This document shows positions 1 through 5,744 of a stretch of 5,744 nucleotides of DNA, piece by piece. Within the stretch, counting starts at the first letter, position 1; each line of letters begins with the position of its first letter. The notes under the pieces are model-generated. The model saw only the letters and a program-made list of their open reading frames with translations. It was not told the origin of the DNA and searched no databases. Where the stretch lies: assembly GCA_964415045.1 (NCBI GenBank), contig CAYPZL010000273.1, positions 1-5,744 on the forward strand, in the 5' to 3' direction. This DNA comes from CAYPZL01 sp964415045 (GTDB taxonomy: Bacteria; Planctomycetota; Phycisphaerae; Sedimentisphaerales; Anaerobacaceae). A program made the position numbers and the translations under genes.

Positions 1-162
1 AGCCTTTTCAATTCTCACCGGCATAGCCGGTGGATTACAGATTTATGTTTAGGCTTGTTCGACGACGAGATCGAGGCGGCGCGGGCCCGCGACCGCAAGG
101 CGATCGAGCTGGCCGGGGAGTTCGCCTATCTCAACTTCCCGCAGGAGGCGCACCGCCGATGA
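1..162 (+). pseudogene. 3' remnant of an AP2-domain (HNH/homing-endonuclease type) gene
   Basis: The frame is open from the left edge to TGA at 160-162. From about position 49 it reads LGLFDDEIEAARARDRKAI and continues through GEFAYLNFP. This matches the C-terminal half of the AP2 DNA-binding fold ('LG.F..E.EAA.AYD.AA....GEFA.LNFP') as found in bacterial and phage HNH endonucleases. Upstream the match is lost in this frame: no tryptophan/NGK strand appears. Frame 2 reads Q-I-Y at 38-46, and removing two bases (G47, T48) would join it into QIYLGLFDD, the expected AP2 strand. The gene is therefore either frameshifted or joined to foreign sequence around 47-51. The product would have been a DNA-binding domain guiding an HNH nuclease. 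The AP2 identity is fairly firm. Pseudogene status is an inference, because the 5' part lies outside the window. Confidence 0.5.
16..32. repeat. Perfect hairpin beside the AP2 remnant, possible IS200/IS605-type end
   Basis: CACCGGC-ATA-GCCGGTG is a 7-bp perfect stem with a 3-base loop, extendable by a T-G pair. It lies about 15-20 bases before the point where AP2 homology resumes. IS200/IS605 and REP-associated Y1 transposase elements carry subterminal hairpins at about this distance from their cleavage sites. The hairpin could therefore be the right end of such an element lying to the left of the window. No transposase is visible, so this origin is speculative; the hairpin itself is certain. 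Confidence 0.4.
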
Positions 163-256
163 CCGCGCCGTTTCGTTGCTGGACGCGAGAGGCTTGATTG
201 AGTATCTTTTTGTGCATAGGCGGCCGTCCTGGCAGCGTCCGAACTGTCTGTGCGAA

Positions 257-261
257 AGGAG
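257..261 (+). promoter_or_regulatory. Ribosome binding site that decides the GH16 start
   Basis: AGGAG at 257-261, within AAAGGAGAAGAG, sits 5 bases before ATG 267. The more upstream in-frame ATG at 198 has no comparable purine-rich site. Starting at 267 also puts a hydrophobic signal peptide at the N-terminus. Both facts favour ATG 267. Confidence 0.75.
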
Positions 262-266
262 AAGAG

Positions 267-1217
267 ATGGCTGGAATGATGCAGTGTCTGACTATTGTCG
301 TGCTCACGCTGGGAGGCGGGGCGCCGGCGGAGAAGTGGGAATTGATCTGGTCGGATGAGTTCAACGCGCCGGGCATGGCGGACCCGAATAAATGGGACTA
401 TGAGGTCGGGTACATTCGCAACAAGGAGCTGCAATACTACACGAAAGCCCGGCCGGAGAACGCGCGCGTCGAGGGCGGGTTTCTCGTCATTGAAACTCGC
501 AAGGACAACTTCGAGGACCATCCGATCACCTCGGCGAGTCTGCACACACGCCGCAAGGCTTCGTGGAAGTACGTGCGCATCGAGGTCCGCGCCAAGCTGC
601 CCACGGGCAGGGGGATGTGGCCCGCCATCTGGATGCTCGGCGTCAACCGTCAGCTCGGCTGGCCCGCCTGCGGCGAGATCGACATCATGGAAAACGTCGG
701 CTTCGACCCACTCATGATCCACGCCAACGTCCACACCAAGGCCTACAACCACGTCCTCGGCACCAACAAGGGCAGCAAGATCAAGGTCACCGACCCCTCG
801 AAGAACTTTCACGTCTACGCGATCGAGTGGTTCGAGGACCGCATCGATTTCTTCATGGACGAGACGAAGTACTTCACGTTCAAGAACGAGGGCACGGGCA
901 GCGACGTCTGGCCCTTCGACAAGCCGCACTACCTGATCCTCAACGCCGCCTACGGCGGATCCTGGGGCGGACAAAAAGGAACCGACGACCACATCCTCCC
1001 CCAGAAGTACCTCATCGACTACGTCCGCGTCTACAAAGCACGCAAGTGGAAGGCGGCCGTGTTGATTTCTGAGGAAGACATACGGATCGACCGGTTCCAG
1101 TTACGAAATGCAATTACGAAGGCCCTTGCCTACGAGGGACGCGCCCGGGAATACGATGCGTCCGGCTGGGGAATGAAATCCGCCTGTCGGCTTGCTTCGC
1201 AGAGCCAAAACTGGTAG
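267..1217 (+). CDS. Secreted GH16 endo-beta-1,3-glucanase (laminarinase-like)
   Basis: The gene encodes a 316-residue glycoside hydrolase of family 16, predicted to hydrolyse internal beta-1,3 (or mixed 1,3/1,4) glucan bonds outside the cytoplasm with retention of configuration. Residues 1-21 form a signal peptide (hydrophobic QCLTIVVLTLGGG, then A-P-A, likely cut before EKW). The GH16 domain runs from about residue 24 (WELIWSDEFN) to about 257 (IDYVRVYK). The active-site signature is GEIDIMEN, with E137 as nucleophile, D139 as helper and E142 as acid/base. GMWPAIWML precedes it, and IHANVHT and LNAAYGGSWGG follow, all typical of the laminarinase branch. No dockerin, CBM or anchor is visible. 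A tail of about 60 residues (nt 1038-1214) after the usual domain end resembles nothing I know and may be read-through of a decayed stop or a frameshift. The exact substrate (laminarin, agar, carrageenan or other) cannot be fixed from sequence, but EIDIMEN with this context favours beta-1,3-glucan. Confidence 0.93.
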   Translation: MAGMMQCLTIVVLTLGGGAPAEKWELIWSDEFNAPGMADPNKWDYEVGYIRNKELQYYTKARPENARVEGGFLVIETRKDNFEDHPITSASLHTRRKASWKYVRIEVRAKLPTGRGMWPAIWMLGVNRQLGWPACGEIDIMENVGFDPLMIHANVHTKAYNHVLGTNKGSKIKVTDPSKNFHVYAIEWFEDRIDFFMDETKYFTFKNEGTGSDVWPFDKPHYLILNAAYGGSWGGQKGTDDHILPQKYLIDYVRVYKARKWKAAVLISEEDIRIDRFQLRNAITKALAYEGRAREYDASGWGMKSACRLASQSQNW

Positions 1218-1220
1218 ACT
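1192..1220 (+). promoter_or_regulatory. Candidate sigma70-type promoter for the M28 peptidase gene
   Basis: TTGCTT (1192-1197) and TAGACT (1215-1220) are separated by exactly 17 bases, and TG at 1212-1213 gives an extended -10. The -35 box matches 3 of 6 consensus bases and the -10 box 4 of 6. It overlaps the last codons and stop of the GH16 gene and would give a leader of roughly 155 bases. This is a pattern match only; planctomycete promoter consensus is poorly defined. Confidence 0.35.
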
Positions 1221-1241
1221 ATCATTGGGCGGTCCCCCATG

Positions 1242-1263
1242 AAACGGGCCCGTTTTAGCCCGT
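1242..1263 (+). other. Palindrome and small hairpin in the gap between GH16 and M28 genes
   Basis: AAACGGGCCCGTTT (1242-1255) is a perfect 14-base palindrome. Alternatively ACGGGC (1244-1249) pairs with GCCCGT (1258-1263) around an 8-base loop containing a short T run. It could be a weak terminator for the GH16 gene, a two-fold symmetric protein-binding site, or leader structure for the next gene. No T-tract follows the second hairpin, so a classical intrinsic terminator is not supported. The rest of 1218-1382 shows nothing else recognisable. Confidence 0.35.
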
Positions 1264-1369
1264 GCCGAGTTTGGAAAGCGCCGAGGTCAGCACGAGGACA
1301 AAGGACTCGAAGACTCGTCACTGCAAGCCTATACCGACAGAAACCAACTTGCGGAATCTCCAACGGTTG

Positions 1370-1379
1370 AAGGGGTGAT
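1370..1379 (+). promoter_or_regulatory. Strong ribosome binding site of the M28 peptidase gene
   Basis: AAGGGGTGAT matches the extended Shine-Dalgarno AAGGAGGTGAT with one base missing. The G-rich core ends 7 bases before ATG 1383. This supports that start, which also gives a signal peptide. Confidence 0.75.
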
Positions 1380-1382
1380 GGA

Positions 1383-3647
1383 ATGAGAAACAAGCCGGCT
1401 TTCACCTGTGTCTACATCGTATATTGGCTCTCCTTGCTCGCAGGGCCTTTCGCTGGCGCTGACCCGGTCGCGGACGCCGTCGATGGCGTGTCGCTGGACC
1501 AATACGAGACCTACCAAATTGACATCGAAAACATGGGGTTGGGACTGTACGGCGGCCCGGAGTACAACCAGGGTTATCGCAATCGGGATGCCTGGACCGG
1601 CGGCGCCACGCTGGGAAACGAGGAGACCCGCCTGTACCTGGTCGATCAATTCGCGGCGCTGGGACTGGACGTTACCCTGCAAGGCCTGTACGAGAACGTC
1701 ATCGGCGAACTGCCCGGCGTGCAGACGCCGGAGATCGTCTATATCGTCTGCGGACACTTCGACACGACGTCCAACGGCGAGCGTCCCGGCGGCGACGACA
1801 ACGCTTCCGGCACCGCCGGCGTGCTCGAAGCGGCGCGGGTGCTGAGTCAGTACCGCTTCAACTCTACGTTGCGCTTCATCGGTTTCAACGCCGAAGAGGA
1901 CTGGATGAAGGGCAGCAACGACTATGTCGATAACCTCCTCGTGCCAAACAACGAGGACGTGGCCGGTGTGATCAATCTCGATATGATCCTCCGCCCTGCC
2001 TGGGACAGGGTGCCCGATGAGCCGGCCGACCTGGATATCTCCACCGGCAACACGGCCTCGTGTTTCGCCTGGGTCGCTGCTTTCATGGACGCCGCCGGCA
2101 TTTACGCTCCTTCGCTCGTTTTCGATCCGGCGACGCCTCAGACCGCCTATGGGTACGCCGGCGATCAGGGCCCCTTCATCTCGGCCGGCTATCCCGCGTT
2201 CATGGCGATAGAAAACACCGCTCCCGAAGTATGGTCCGGGTTGAGCAATGAGTATTATCACGCCGCCGAGGATGCCAGCGACGGACTGGCGAACGACCCG
2301 GCCAGCCCGAGCGGCGTAACCTACGATTATGGCTTTGCCACGGACGTCGTCCGGGCGACCGTAGCCACGCTGGCGGAGGCCGCCGACCCGGCCTACCGGT
2401 TCGCGCCCGATTTTCGCCAGTACCAACTCGTTCCCGCGACTCGTGCCGCCGACGTGGAGTTCTTCACCCTTGCCGGCGGCAGTTACCTGGCCCTGGCCAA
2501 TAGCGGAAACGACTCCACAAACGAGAACGACTCGATGATATACAAGTGGGACGGAGCGCGCTTCGCCGACTATCAAGCCATCCCGACCCGCGGAGCCGCC
2601 GACTGGGAGTTCTTCACCATCGCAGACGAATGCTATCTGGCGGTGGCCAACAGCGGCAGCGACCTTACGCACAACGTGGACTCGATCGTGTACCGGTGGG
2701 ACGGGACCCGCTTTGCCGAGTTCCAGTCCATCCCGACCCACGGGGCCGCCGATTGGGAGTTCTTCACCGTCGGCGAGGAGAGCTACCTTGCCGTGGCCAA
2801 CATGCATGACGGCACGACCTATGCCACACGCTCGCGCATCTACAAATGGGACGGAACGAGCTTCACGGAGTTTCAGTGGATGCCCACCCTCGGGGCCTCT
2901 GATTGGGAGTCTTTCACCATCGACGAGGAGGTTTACCTGATCGTGGCCAACCGGCAAACGGACACGGCACACGACACCCATTCAATCATCTACCGATGGG
3001 ACGGCGAGAGCTTCACGGAATTTCAATCGCTGCGGACGCCGGGAGCGACCGCCTGCGAGTCTTTCGCTATCGACGATGACATGTATCTCGCGGTGGCAAA
3101 CGCTTACGACGGTTCAACACCCGACACCGATTCGACAATATACAGATGGAGTGGAAAACGCTTTGACGAATTCCAGTCCATCCGCACGCACGGGGCGAGC
3201 GACTGGGAGTTCTTCGCAACCGAAAACGACGTCTACCTGGCGGTCGCCAACACCGAGGCCGGCCCCGGGCACAACGCAGACTCGAAGGTCTACCGATGGA
3301 ACGGGACGCACTTCGTGGAGTTTGTGCCCCTGCCTGTCGCCAGAGCCGTGGCCTGGAAGTTCTTCACCGTCCAAGGCAATCACTATCTGGCCGCCGCCGG
3401 CAGCACCACCGACTCAAGCGCCGGCGCAGCCCTGGCCATTTTCCGGTATGACCGACCGGGCATTGCCAACCTTGACGGCGACAGCGACGTCGATCTGCGT
3501 GACTACGCGTTGTTTGCCGCCGCCTGGGGGGCACGAAAAGGGCAACCCGAATGGAAAGACAACTGCGACGTCAGCCTCCCCGCTGACGGCCTGATCGATG
3601 CCCGGGACTTGAGAATCTTCACCGAGAACTGGCTCCAGGGAAAATAG
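1383..3647 (+). CDS. Secreted M28 zinc aminopeptidase fused to a seven-repeat EAR propeller and dockerin-like C-terminus
   Basis: A 754-residue secreted protein. Residues 1-26 are a signal peptide (WLSLLAGPFAGA, cut before DP). Residues about 60-335 are an M28 (aminopeptidase Y/S-type) zinc exopeptidase domain, expected to remove N-terminal residues from peptides with two zinc ions. The full ligand set is visible: H125 and D127 in GHFDT, bridging D139 in GGDDNASG, catalytic E171 and ligand E172 in FNAEED, D200 in INLDMI, and H293 in YYHAAED. Residues 344-693 are seven tandem 50-residue repeats with the pattern F.eFQ.i.t.GA.dWE.F.....YLaVAN....DS.iYrWdG, which fits EAR/EPTP repeats folding as a seven-bladed beta-propeller for binding. 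Residues 694-754 are a dockerin-like pair of Ca loops (D698-G-D700-S-D702-V-D704..D707; D729..D735-G-L-I-D739..D742), each followed by a helix ending in W. Such C-termini are frequent on secreted Phycisphaerae proteins; what they bind there is not established. The M28 and dockerin calls are firm, and the EAR call is good on pattern and repeat number. Actual peptide substrate is unknown. Confidence 0.93.
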   Translation: MRNKPAFTCVYIVYWLSLLAGPFAGADPVADAVDGVSLDQYETYQIDIENMGLGLYGGPEYNQGYRNRDAWTGGATLGNEETRLYLVDQFAALGLDVTLQGLYENVIGELPGVQTPEIVYIVCGHFDTTSNGERPGGDDNASGTAGVLEAARVLSQYRFNSTLRFIGFNAEEDWMKGSNDYVDNLLVPNNEDVAGVINLDMILRPAWDRVPDEPADLDISTGNTASCFAWVAAFMDAAGIYAPSLVFDPATPQTAYGYAGDQGPFISAGYPAFMAIENTAPEVWSGLSNEYYHAAEDASDGLANDPASPSGVTYDYGFATDVVRATVATLAEAADPAYRFAPDFRQYQLVPATRAADVEFFTLAGGSYLALANSGNDSTNENDSMIYKWDGARFADYQAIPTRGAADWEFFTIADECYLAVANSGSDLTHNVDSIVYRWDGTRFAEFQSIPTHGAADWEFFTVGEESYLAVANMHDGTTYATRSRIYKWDGTSFTEFQWMPTLGASDWESFTIDEEVYLIVANRQTDTAHDTHSIIYRWDGESFTEFQSLRTPGATACESFAIDDDMYLAVANAYDGSTPDTDSTIYRWSGKRFDEFQSIRTHGASDWEFFATENDVYLAVANTEAGPGHNADSKVYRWNGTHFVEFVPLPVARAVAWKFFTVQGNHYLAAAGSTTDSSAGAALAIFRYDRPGIANLDGDSDVDLRDYALFAAAWGARKGQPEWKDNCDVSLPADGLIDARDLRIFTENWLQGK
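2412..3461 (+). repeat. Seven tandem 150-bp coding repeats (EAR/EPTP propeller blades)
   Basis: Repeat units start at 2412, 2562, 2712, 2862, 3012, 3162 and 3312, each exactly 150 bases with no insertion or deletion. Each begins F-x-x-[YF] and carries the core YLxVAN about 25 residues in, then I/V-Y-[KR]-W-[DNS]-G near the end. Blades 2, 3 and 6 share A[AS]DWEFF; blade 5 (TACESF) and blade 7 (VAWKFF, YLAAAG, ending FRYDRPG) are the most diverged. Blades 2 and 3 are also similar at DNA level (for example around 2597-2625 and 2747-2775), which suggests duplication of blades. The count of seven matches a closed EAR propeller as in eukaryotic LGI proteins. Confidence 0.85.
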
Positions 3648-3743
3648 CCCGCCCGGACCCGTCTCCATCACCGAGCCTGTCCCATCGCCCCGATACCGGG
3701 TCAACGGTCCCTGAAAACTGCTCCTCTTCGCCTGAAAGCGCCG

Positions 3744-3830
3744 GGGCCAATGACAAAGGGCCGCGACATCGTGGTCGCAGCCCTTGTATGGCGTTACGAG
3801 TTGTGTTCGCCTGACCTACATCATTGGCCC
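3744..3830. repeat. 10-bp inverted repeat flanking the convergent-gap hairpin
   Basis: GGGCCAATGA (3744-3753) is the exact reverse complement of TCATTGGCCC (3821-3830). The right copy overlaps the stop codon of the minus-strand gene, and the pair encloses the 3756-3785 hairpin. In single-stranded nucleic acid this could form a nested structure. It could also be chance or the trace of a small insertion. Confidence 0.4.
3756..3785. terminator. Probable bidirectional transcription terminator between convergent genes
   Basis: AAGGGC (3756-3761) pairs with GCCCTT (3780-3785); after one C/A mismatch, GCGAC (3763-3767) pairs with GTCGC (3774-3778) around a 6-base loop. This gives 11 base pairs, mostly GC, about 109 bases after the M28 gene stop and 36 bases after the stop of the minus-strand gene. 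AA at the left and TT at the right base of the stem give short T-runs on both strands, but no long T-tract follows. Position between convergent stops is the main support. The rest of 3648-3820 shows no gene. Confidence 0.6.
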
Positions 3831-5744
3831 GCGTCCTCATCGGAAGCGGATGTAGTCACGCGGATCTCGTCGACGTAGAGCACACCGGCACCACCGGGCG
3901 TCGGGGCGGCCTGGTTCCCCAAGCCGATGGTCATCTTCTTGACCGCCGCGGGATTTATACCGGCGTCGGCCAGGTCGCTCAGCGCGATCTCCCACTCGAT
4001 CCACTGCGTCGCGAGCGCCGCGTCCGGGTTGGCCTGTGTCACCACGGCCGTCCGGCCCAGGCTGTCTTCGATCACAACGTACACCGGTTCGGCCGCATTC
4101 GTGGGAACGCCTCGCACGTAGAGCACGAGCGTGTCAACACCGTTGCTCGTCCAATCCTGAGGCACCGCCCAAGTCCGCTGGGCCTCGGAACGATACGGCG
4201 ACGCCGAGTTGTCGTAGTACAACGGCAGCGACTGCGCGCCGTCTACAACCAGGCGAGTCTCCATGATCGAACCGTTGTAGTACGGGCTGCTGGCATCCCA
4301 GACGTCGTGGCCGACCGACGCACCGGTGCCGTTCCCGGGATTGCCCGGTTCCGGCAGGGTAAAGCCAACGCCATCGATCCACGCCTCGAAGGCGCGTTCG
4401 CCGACCACGTTGGTGTACCCCTCGAAGTTATCGACGATCAGATAATCCGGTACCGTAAACGTCCAGACATAGCCTGCCTGCACCGTCCCGTCGGCCTCGA
4501 CCTCGTCGATGCGCCAGTAGTAATCACCCCCACCGAACTCGACGAGTCCGGCAGCAGAGAAGCTGGCGCCCGGCTGATTGCCCTGGAATTCAAGCGCATC
4601 GCTGTCCACGCCAAAGTAGACATCGTGAGAGGCCGCCGTGTCACCGCGCGACCAGCTCAGGAACGTCACCTCACGAATGTCAACCACCGTGCCGTCGCCC
4701 GGATTGGGGCTCCCGGCCACCAGAGTATTACCTCGCATCGCCTGCTGAATCTCCTCCAGGCTCAGGACCCTGTCATACACGCGGGCATCGTCAATCTCGC
4801 CGGCAAACGGAGCGTTGTGCCAGGGGGATTCGCCAATCCGGACGGCGCCGGTGGCCGCGGTATTGATCGGTTCATCCAGCGAAGCGGCGGTGCCTTCCAG
4901 TTGACCGTCCACGTAGAGAATGGTGTCCACGACATCCGGCGAGCCGTCATCTTCGAACGTCACCGCCACGTGGTGCCAACGACCGTCGGCGAGGTTGGTT
5001 ACACCGTAGTGATACCCGCCGTTGACCTCGATCCGCAGGCCTCCGGTTCCGTCGACACGCATCCGCCACTTCTGTCCCGCGCTGTTCTGGCCCCAGGACA
5101 TGATGTTGCGATTGGCGGTTACGGTCTTGATCCAGGCACAAAGCGTGCGAGGGGCCGTACCGGTCACGCCCGCGTATTCGTTCGCCTCGACGTAGACATC
5201 CTGGGCGAACGTCAGTGCCGGGCCTTGATATCCGTCGGCCCACTGTGCGGCGCCGTTGATGGTCCCGTGATGGTCGTGCCCCGACCAGTCGACGACGGAG
5301 CCGCCTTGACCTTCATCCAGCATCCACCAGAGCATGAGATTCGGATTTGCCACCGCCATCTCAGGCACGACGCGAAAACTCCAGAGTTCGCCTTCGTGCG
5401 TAACGCCGTCAGCGTCGATCTCATCGACGGCCCAGTAGTACGTCGCTCCCCGCTCCAGCGTGCCGGCGTCATAGGTCAAAACGCCCAGCTCGCCGGCCAG
5501 CACACTCTCATCGCGAGCGGCGACGGCATCGGCATCGGCGTCGAAGTACAGTTTATGCAACGCGGCGCCCTGCCCCGCCTGCCACGTAAGAGTCACATCC
5601 GGAAGGACCCACTTGAATCCATCGCCCGGATCGGGACTATGGGCCGTCAGCGGCGCCGTCGTGAAGGACCAGACATCGCCTTGATACGTCGTGGTGCCGT
5701 CGGCCTCGACTTCATCCACGCGCCAGTAGTAGGTCGTGCCCGGC
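3821..5744 (-). CDS. C-terminal part of a large LamG/Fn3-like modular surface or secreted protein (5' end outside window)
   Basis: The frame is open from the right edge to TGA at 3821-3823, giving at least 640 residues. The GTG at 5717-5719 is not the true start, because upstream codons read PGTTYYWR, part of the same module. Domains in order: end of an Fn3-like module (5744-5654, ending VWSFTT); a complete Fn3-like module (about 5650-5366; ATYYWAVDE..., ELWSFRV); a LamG/concanavalin-like domain (about 5341-4730) with DGRWHHVAVTF, ILYVDGQ and EIDDARVYDRVLS; a third Fn3-like module (about 4723-4451; DYYWRIDEVEADG, YVWTFTV); and a C-terminal domain (about 4447-3857) starting YLIVDNFEGY and containing SLPLYYDN, SEAQRTW, DWTSNGVDTLVLYVRG and VLYVDEIRV. 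The last domain is a beta-rich module I associate with planctomycete extracellular proteins; function unproven, possibly glycan- or surface-binding. No dockerin or membrane anchor ends it. Enzymatic domains may lie upstream. The likely role is adhesion or substrate binding. Confidence 0.88.
   Translation of the reverse strand, partial: PGTTYYWRVDEVEADGTTTYQGDVWSFTTAPLTAHSPDPGDGFKWVLPDVTLTWQAGQGAALHKLYFDADADAVAARDESVLAGELGVLTYDAGTLERGATYYWAVDEIDADGVTHEGELWSFRVVPEMAVANPNLMLWWMLDEGQGGSVVDWSGHDHHGTINGAAQWADGYQGPALTFAQDVYVEANEYAGVTGTAPRTLCAWIKTVTANRNIMSWGQNSAGQKWRMRVDGTGGLRIEVNGGYHYGVTNLADGRWHHVAVTFEDDGSPDVVDTILYVDGQLEGTAASLDEPINTAATGAVRIGESPWHNAPFAGEIDDARVYDRVLSLEEIQQAMRGNTLVAGSPNPGDGTVVDIREVTFLSWSRGDTAASHDVYFGVDSDALEFQGNQPGASFSAAGLVEFGGGDYYWRIDEVEADGTVQAGYVWTFTVPDYLIVDNFEGYTNVVGERAFEAWIDGVGFTLPEPGNPGNGTGASVGHDVWDASSPYYNGSIMETRLVVDGAQSLPLYYDNSASPYRSEAQRTWAVPQDWTSNGVDTLVLYVRGVPTNAAEPVYVVIEDSLGRTAVVTQANPDAALATQWIEWEIALSDLADAGINPAAVKKMTIGLGNQAAPTPGGAGVLYVDEIRVTTSASDEDAGQ
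4451..5744 (-). repeat. Three diverged Fn3-like protein modules around the LamG domain
   Basis: Units at about 5744-5654 (partial), 5650-5366 and 4723-4451. Shared marks are SP[DN]PGDG at the start of the two complete units, a Y-F-[DG]-x-D-[AS]-D-A strand in the middle, YYW-x-[VI]-DE-[VI]-x-ADG near the end and a closing W-[ST]-F. The similarity is clear in protein but weak in DNA, so the duplication is old. The unit between the second and third is interrupted by LamG. Confidence 0.7.

Noticed and set aside
194..222. A promoter upstream of the GH16 gene starting with TTGATT
   Set aside because: At 17-base spacing the -10 position reads TAGGCG, a poor match, and no alternative is better; a promoter may exist but cannot be supported.
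198..266. ATG 198 as start of the GH16 gene
   Set aside because: It has no ribosome binding site and would bury the signal peptide behind 23 polar and glycine-rich residues; ATG 267 has AGGAG at proper spacing.
126..992. A 288-residue open frame on the minus strand opposite the GH16 gene
   Set aside because: A by-product of high GC at third positions; its sequence is low-complexity V/G/D-rich and the plus strand has an intact GH16 active site.
1329..2981. A 550-residue open frame on the minus strand opposite the M28/propeller gene
   Set aside because: Its repeated motifs simply mirror the sense-strand blades; it lacks a signal peptide, domain or ribosome site, while the plus strand has complete M28, EAR and dockerin-like motifs.
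2412..3461. CRISPR array or satellite DNA suggested by regular spacing
   Set aside because: The 150-base period is continuous coding sequence of propeller blades with no short identical repeats and unique spacers.
5717..5719. GTG at 5719 as start of the minus-strand gene
   Set aside because: Codons upstream to the window edge continue the Fn3-like motif in frame (PGTTYYWR), so the gene begins outside the window.

Overview
The window looks like chromosomal DNA of a planctomycete, most likely of the class Phycisphaerae. I infer this from high-GC coding sequence and from three secreted proteins built in a style common there: an M28 peptidase ending in a dockerin-like Ca-binding repeat, a LamG protein with fibronectin-III-like modules of the type 'TYYWRVDEV..G...G.VWSFTT', and a secreted laminarinase-type GH16 enzyme. 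No database search was possible, so the taxon is an inference from family style only.

Layout, left to right. Positions 1-162 hold the 3' end of an AP2-domain gene of the kind found in HNH/homing endonucleases. Its recognisable part starts abruptly, next to a perfect 7-bp-stem hairpin (16-32), with what looks like a 2-base frameshift or an insertion junction. Positions 267-1217 (+) encode a secreted GH16 endo-beta-glucanase with intact catalytic residues and an unexplained tail of about 60 residues. A 165-base gap (1218-1382) follows, with a candidate promoter at its left edge, a small hairpin and a strong ribosome binding site. Positions 1383-3647 (+) encode a 754-residue secreted protein: signal peptide, M28 zinc aminopeptidase domain with all metal ligands, seven exact 50-residue EAR/EPTP-type repeats (a predicted seven-bladed beta-propeller) and a C-terminal dockerin-like pair. 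A 173-base convergent gap (3648-3820) contains a strong hairpin that probably terminates both flanking genes. From 3821 to the right edge, on the minus strand, is the C-terminal part of a large modular surface or secreted protein: Fn3-like, Fn3-like, LamG, Fn3-like, then a C-terminal beta-rich domain that is probably carbohydrate- or surface-binding. Its start lies outside the window.

Together the three intact genes suggest extracellular breakdown or binding of polymers: beta-1,3-glucan cleavage, peptide cleavage by an enzyme carrying a protein- or glycan-binding propeller, and adhesion through LamG/Fn3 modules. They need not form one operon: the two plus-strand genes are separated by 165 bases with a possible internal promoter, and the third gene is convergent. 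The most unusual item is the M28 peptidase/EAR propeller/dockerin fusion. I see no CRISPR array, tRNA or rRNA, and no complete mobile element.
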